The notes under the pieces: generated by a model
What the model saw: the letters and a program-made list of their open reading frames with translations, nothing else
Databases searched by the model: none
Told to the model about the DNA's origin: nothing
Part shown: positions 33,201 to 35,056 of the stretch, piece after piece
Layout: every line of letters begins with the position of its first letter
Numbering within the stretch: position 1 is the first letter of the stretch
NCBI GenBank assembly: GCA_964655475.1
Contig: CAZZMO010000017.1
Location: 1-35,056 of the forward strand
From: VGMA01 sp964655475
Lineage (GTDB): Bacteria > Chlamydiota > Chlamydiia > Chlamydiales > VGMA01
DNA: 35,056 bases
Reading direction: 5' to 3'
Position numbers and translations under genes: made by a program

Positions 33201-33480
33201 TCCACTCTGTTCGAGGCAGTCTTCTGATCGGATCGTAAGAGAGAGCTACGTCATATTGGATTTTATTGATTGCTAGAGGGAAGTTAAATCGGTCTCGAAC
33301 GGTGCCACGGTTGGCCTGTTCGATGACCGTCCTTACTTGGGGTTTTCTCGCCATTTGGACATGTTCTTCATGCGCAATAACAGCTAAGTACCACACTCTC
33401 ACAGCAATTAAGAGGAAGACCACGAAGATGACTCGTAGTACCCTTACACCTTTTTGCCTGATCGAATAATTTCTAGACAT
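30250..33480 (-). CDS. mrdA: Penicillin-binding protein 2 (class B transpeptidase), long chlamydial form
   Basis: Cell-wall transpeptidase acting in the periplasm, anchored by one N-terminal helix (about residues 14-33). The 1,076-residue product has the class B dimerisation region, then the penicillin-binding motifs SIFK (S720), SSN (799-801) and KTG (1003-1005, in GKTGTA). E. coli PBP2 is 633 residues with its Ser at 330, so nearly 400 extra residues sit before the active site. Much of this is charged, coiled-coil-like (for example KEKREEEKKQKRYQKP) and is typical of the very long chlamydial PBP2 proteins. A GTG two codons upstream is possible; the ATG was preferred. The gene begins 34 bp after tRNA-Gly and is ATGA-coupled to the CCR4-like gene. 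Confidence 0.92.
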   Translation of the reverse strand: MSRNYSIRQKGVRVLRVIFVVFLLIAVRVWYLAVIAHEEHVQMARKPQVRTVIEQANRGTVRDRFNFPLAINKIQYDVALSYDPIRRLPRTEWRKHPDGTKYKVLFRQEYIEKFCHMLADTLSLHARDIEDLLYSKAALFPNTPFTIKENISETEFYRMKMLERKWPGLDLQIRGGRYYPGEEIGASVVGYMGAISEREHSAIHNELEILKEFVKSREDGLPTPLPKGFSNSREVKDRLKDLESRSYTINSQVGKSGVESTFDEDLRGFFGKKKYEVDIQGHYLRELPESFGATSGRRLLLTISSELQALAESLLAQSEISREERFRQAGKGHENVPPPWIKGGAIVAMIPQTGEIVALASYPRFNPNDFIAKSPNLNKWLENSVYIADLWNGALPLERDFSGALKPPHILEKQELTWDYYLSCILSQNSSVQKALNHIKTVQNAIALQVCMDQLMAQNESLTPLEIVQHLEREEAEVEFLRTYLGNIPHYEDRLLALDLCRLAVHHGLFDPSLIPHLDLMTISEYRKASQVIAVFKKEISRHVKALFHVVDFPLWREAYFKGYLKEKREEEKKQKRYQKPYLEYLEEMERKLFQDFLETHMPRFLSIFIQDHPLVDEEDPLLPYIQKLLEEKKKSQAFKEHFNFIHQHLAAFSLKQIDAYLETMRGYDELTRPLWGRYYLPSKPGRIAMEKDLARHFYPATGYGFARSYAFQETAPQGSIFKIITSLEALNQFYSATGETNPLTIIDECKNLQDVSPSAILGYTAEGSPITRFYKGGRLPRSAKRIGKIDLIGALEQSSNLYFSLLASEIIADPLDLNKTSRKLGLGSKTGIALTGEPAGVIPLDVADNLSGLYSMAIGQHSLTVTPLQTALFLSSFVNGGELLKPQIMRCIANMEPPRTADAWLSQSHYSYEDLLNRIGIYFPFFTEAEVKMETPYLWKMQKEVREKLYIPEEVKKTLLSGMYRVINGEKGGGRVSAIRTLRDVPYMRRSYQEIQPYLIGKTGTAEILYRPCLDREYNPILCKHIWFGGTSFKDKELEEPELTVVVYLRYGDYGKEAIPFGAEIIKKWREIQSR

Positions 33481-33514
33481 GAGCACATGATGTCAAAGAG
33501 GGGAAAAAAAGAAA

Positions 33515-33585
33515 AGCGCCTGATCAGAATCGAACTGACACAAATAGCTTGGAAGGCTATGGTTCTACCATTGAACTACAGGCGC
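33515..33585 (-). tRNA. tRNA-Gly(UCC)
   Basis: A 71-base cloverleaf on the minus strand. The acceptor stem GCGCCTG pairs with CAGGCGC with discriminator U. The D-arm has AATGGTA, and the anticodon stem ATAGC/GCTAT carries loop CTTCCAA, anticodon TCC at 33553-33551. The T-arm has TTCGATT in its loop. CCA is not encoded. It lies 34 bp before the PBP2 start on the same strand. Confidence 0.95.
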
Positions 33586-33703
33586 ACTGAGGCAATTAAA
33601 ACAAATCGTCGAATTTTTTGCTACAGATTGTTTAGAGAGTGTTAGCGAATTCGGCTTCTGTCGATTTTTCGGTTCTTTTAAATCAATATCCGTTAACAGT
33701 CTC

Positions 33704-35050
33704 TTATTCCCACTCTTCATCAGTTTCTACTATCGGATTGATCCTCGCTCGTGGAGTAGAATTGTCCTCAATGCCGAGCTCTTCCCTAGAACTTCGTTTA
33801 AATAGGGGGCTTGGGGCAATATTACTCAGGGATTTTCTTGGAGAAAATGAAGAGGGACTGCCGAAAGAGGAACGGGAATGGGAAGTAGTGGTACTGCTAA
33901 TAGAGGGGGGTCTCGCAAGGCGGTTTACAGGATTTCCTTTTAATGGCCCTTGCGGATCTTTGATCACATATTCACTAAATTGAACTGCAAGCCGTAAAAA
34001 GTCATCGGCCATATGCGAGAGAGCGCTATAATCGTTGCTCTCTTTGGCTACATTGATAAAAAAATAAAAATGCTCGATGAAGGTCTGGGCAGCCTGTCTC
34101 TTTTCCACAAAAGCGGTGAAAATCGGGTTATCAGCTGGGAAGTCGGGGATGATGTGATAATATTCTGCAATTCTTATGAGAAGAGCCAGGGCAAACGATT
34201 CTGCTTGGAGTGGTTTCAGATCTGAAGCACCCTCTGTTAAATCCTCTGAGAAAATGAACGCCTCTTCTTCAATAGCAGAGTCTGAGGCTGCCTCTTGTAC
34301 GATTTTATCATAATATTCGAATAGGTGTTCATATTCTGTAAGACAAACATCGACCCAGCTGGAAGGGGTCAAGGGGTTAGGAAACAGGAGGGTATCTTGC
34401 AAGAAGAGGATCACAGCCGCCTGGTAGGTCCTGTCAGCGTCAGAATAGAAGGGGGATCCGCTGCTGTCTAAGGATTCTTTTTTGCTATTGAAAACAAGAT
34501 AGGTCCCCTCTTTCAAAATATAGGAGTAATTTCTTGAGGGCTCTAGTGCAGCGGCTGCAAACAAGAGAGCTTCTCCGCGGGATTGAATCAGAGAGAGTTT
34601 TGTAGTATCACATTCAGTTAGTGGGGCTCTTTTGCTTGCAATCGTATTTGTGGCTAATTCGATAAATACGATAAATTGTTCTTGGATCTCGCTTATATAT
34701 CCTACTTGCATTGCTCTGTATAGCTCTCTCCAAGCAGAGGAAACCTCTGCATCTTCGAGCAAAAATTGGGCGGCGGCTGCAAAAAAGAGGGGAGGCGTAT
34801 GGTACCCAACAGAGTCGTAATGGATTTTTTGAAAGAAGGGGAGGGCCTCACTCATCACCTGAGCATTCAATTCATCAGAAATGTATGGGGAAAATTGAGT
34901 GTATAAGAGATGAAAGCACTTATAATAAGCACCTTTTACATCGATGACCTCTGAGAATATCGCCTCTGCAGCAATCTGAAAGTCGTTAGTGCAAACAGCA
35001 TCAGGAGGAGTGCTGTGGATTTGATCTGGCCTTGTCAAAGAAAAAAACAT
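33704..35050 (-). CDS. Unknown protein with helical core and Ser-rich disordered tail
   Basis: A 448-residue protein not recognised. It has no signal peptide. Residues 1 to about 370 are mostly helical with many Phe, Tyr and Leu (for example SEALPFFQKIHYDSVGYHTP, ALALLIRIAEYYHII) and no visible catalytic motif. From about residue 372 the tail is rich in Ser, Arg and Pro (PPSISSTTTSHSRSSFGSP and SPRKSLSN), ending in the acidic DEEWE. Such tails are often disordered and phosphorylated and are common in chlamydial secreted or inclusion-associated proteins. The start ATG lies six bases from the window edge, so upstream signals cannot be judged. The tRNA-Gly and 118 bp separate it from PBP2. Confidence 0.7.
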   Translation of the reverse strand: MFFSLTRPDQIHSTPPDAVCTNDFQIAAEAIFSEVIDVKGAYYKCFHLLYTQFSPYISDELNAQVMSEALPFFQKIHYDSVGYHTPPLFFAAAAQFLLEDAEVSSAWRELYRAMQVGYISEIQEQFIVFIELATNTIASKRAPLTECDTTKLSLIQSRGEALLFAAAALEPSRNYSYILKEGTYLVFNSKKESLDSSGSPFYSDADRTYQAAVILFLQDTLLFPNPLTPSSWVDVCLTEYEHLFEYYDKIVQEAASDSAIEEEAFIFSEDLTEGASDLKPLQAESFALALLIRIAEYYHIIPDFPADNPIFTAFVEKRQAAQTFIEHFYFFINVAKESNDYSALSHMADDFLRLAVQFSEYVIKDPQGPLKGNPVNRLARPPSISSTTTSHSRSSFGSPSSFSPRKSLSNIAPSPLFKRSSREELGIEDNSTPRARINPIVETDEEWE

Positions 35051-35056
35051 AAATAA

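Noticed and set aside
33515..33585. tRNA-Gly as an integration site of a mobile element
   Set aside because: No integrase and no repeat of the tRNA 3' end was seen nearby; flanking genes look ordinary.

Overview
The window looks like chromosomal DNA of a chlamydia outside the family Chlamydiaceae, of the Parachlamydia/Simkania/Waddlia kind. This is inferred from gene content. In favour are a PBP2 of about 1,076 residues with a very long insert, the lpdA-lipA pair, the secA / psd / mnmE / nth neighbourhood, and a short UDP-sugar pyrophosphorylase directly before gpsA. These gene neighbourhoods are recalled from Chlamydia trachomatis, not searched. A complete cyoABCDE (bo3 quinol oxidase) operon and a UDP-glucuronate 4-epimerase fit an environmental chlamydia better than Chlamydiaceae. 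No integrase, transposase, CRISPR array, rRNA or phage gene was seen, and no gene-free stretch exceeds 300 bases.

Layout. 108-4670 (minus): lpdA, lipA and a HEAT-repeat protein with ATGA overlaps, then glgC. 4744-5635 (plus): a zinc-ribbon membrane protein and a small two-helix membrane protein with a near-consensus promoter. 5726-8653 (minus): secA. 8721-9697 (plus): a 30-codon hydrophobic/Cys ORF coupled to psd. 9701-10339 (minus): two unusual small proteins, one with six Cys and one Lys/Gln-rich, both with near-perfect Shine-Dalgarno sequences. 10468-11250 (plus): an exported gamma-glutamylcyclotransferase-like protein. 11247-15019 (minus): ruvC-ruvA-GDPD, then mnmE-nth. 15095-18221: a divergent pair of unnamed proteins. 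18269-27465 (plus): a WaaF-like heptosyltransferase, cyoABCDE, a UDP-sugar pyrophosphorylase, gpsA and nnr. 27416-33585 (minus): tRNA-Gly, PBP2, a CCR4-like nuclease, an exported LicD-like protein and a UDP-glucuronate epimerase. 33704-35050 (minus): an unknown protein with a Ser-rich tail.

The most interesting locus is the divergent pair at 15095-18221. The minus-strand protein carries a His/Asp/Gln/Cys arrangement (H171, D190, Q224, C230) whose order and spacing resemble the CE clan of cysteine proteases and acetyltransferases (Ulp1/SENP, ChlaDub, YopJ). The plus-strand protein is an ancient tandem duplication. Each half resembles, in sequence and spacing, the core of the Bacillus spore-coat transglutaminase Tgl, but only the second half keeps the Cys. 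Both are inferences from motifs read by eye, and the catalytic partners of the Tgl-like Cys are unclear. An exported gamma-glutamylcyclotransferase-like protein and a Lys/Gln-rich small protein elsewhere in the window raise a speculative link to isopeptide chemistry.

The remaining genes are housekeeping: respiration (cyo), 2-oxoacid dehydrogenase lipoylation (lpdA, lipA), secretion (secA), phospholipid synthesis (psd, gpsA), cell-wall synthesis (PBP2), repair and recombination (nth, ruvA, ruvC), tRNA modification (mnmE) and nucleotide repair (nnr). Several start regions look unusual. Some have -10-like boxes only 6-9 nt before the start codon. Others have hairpins that would cover the ribosome-binding site.
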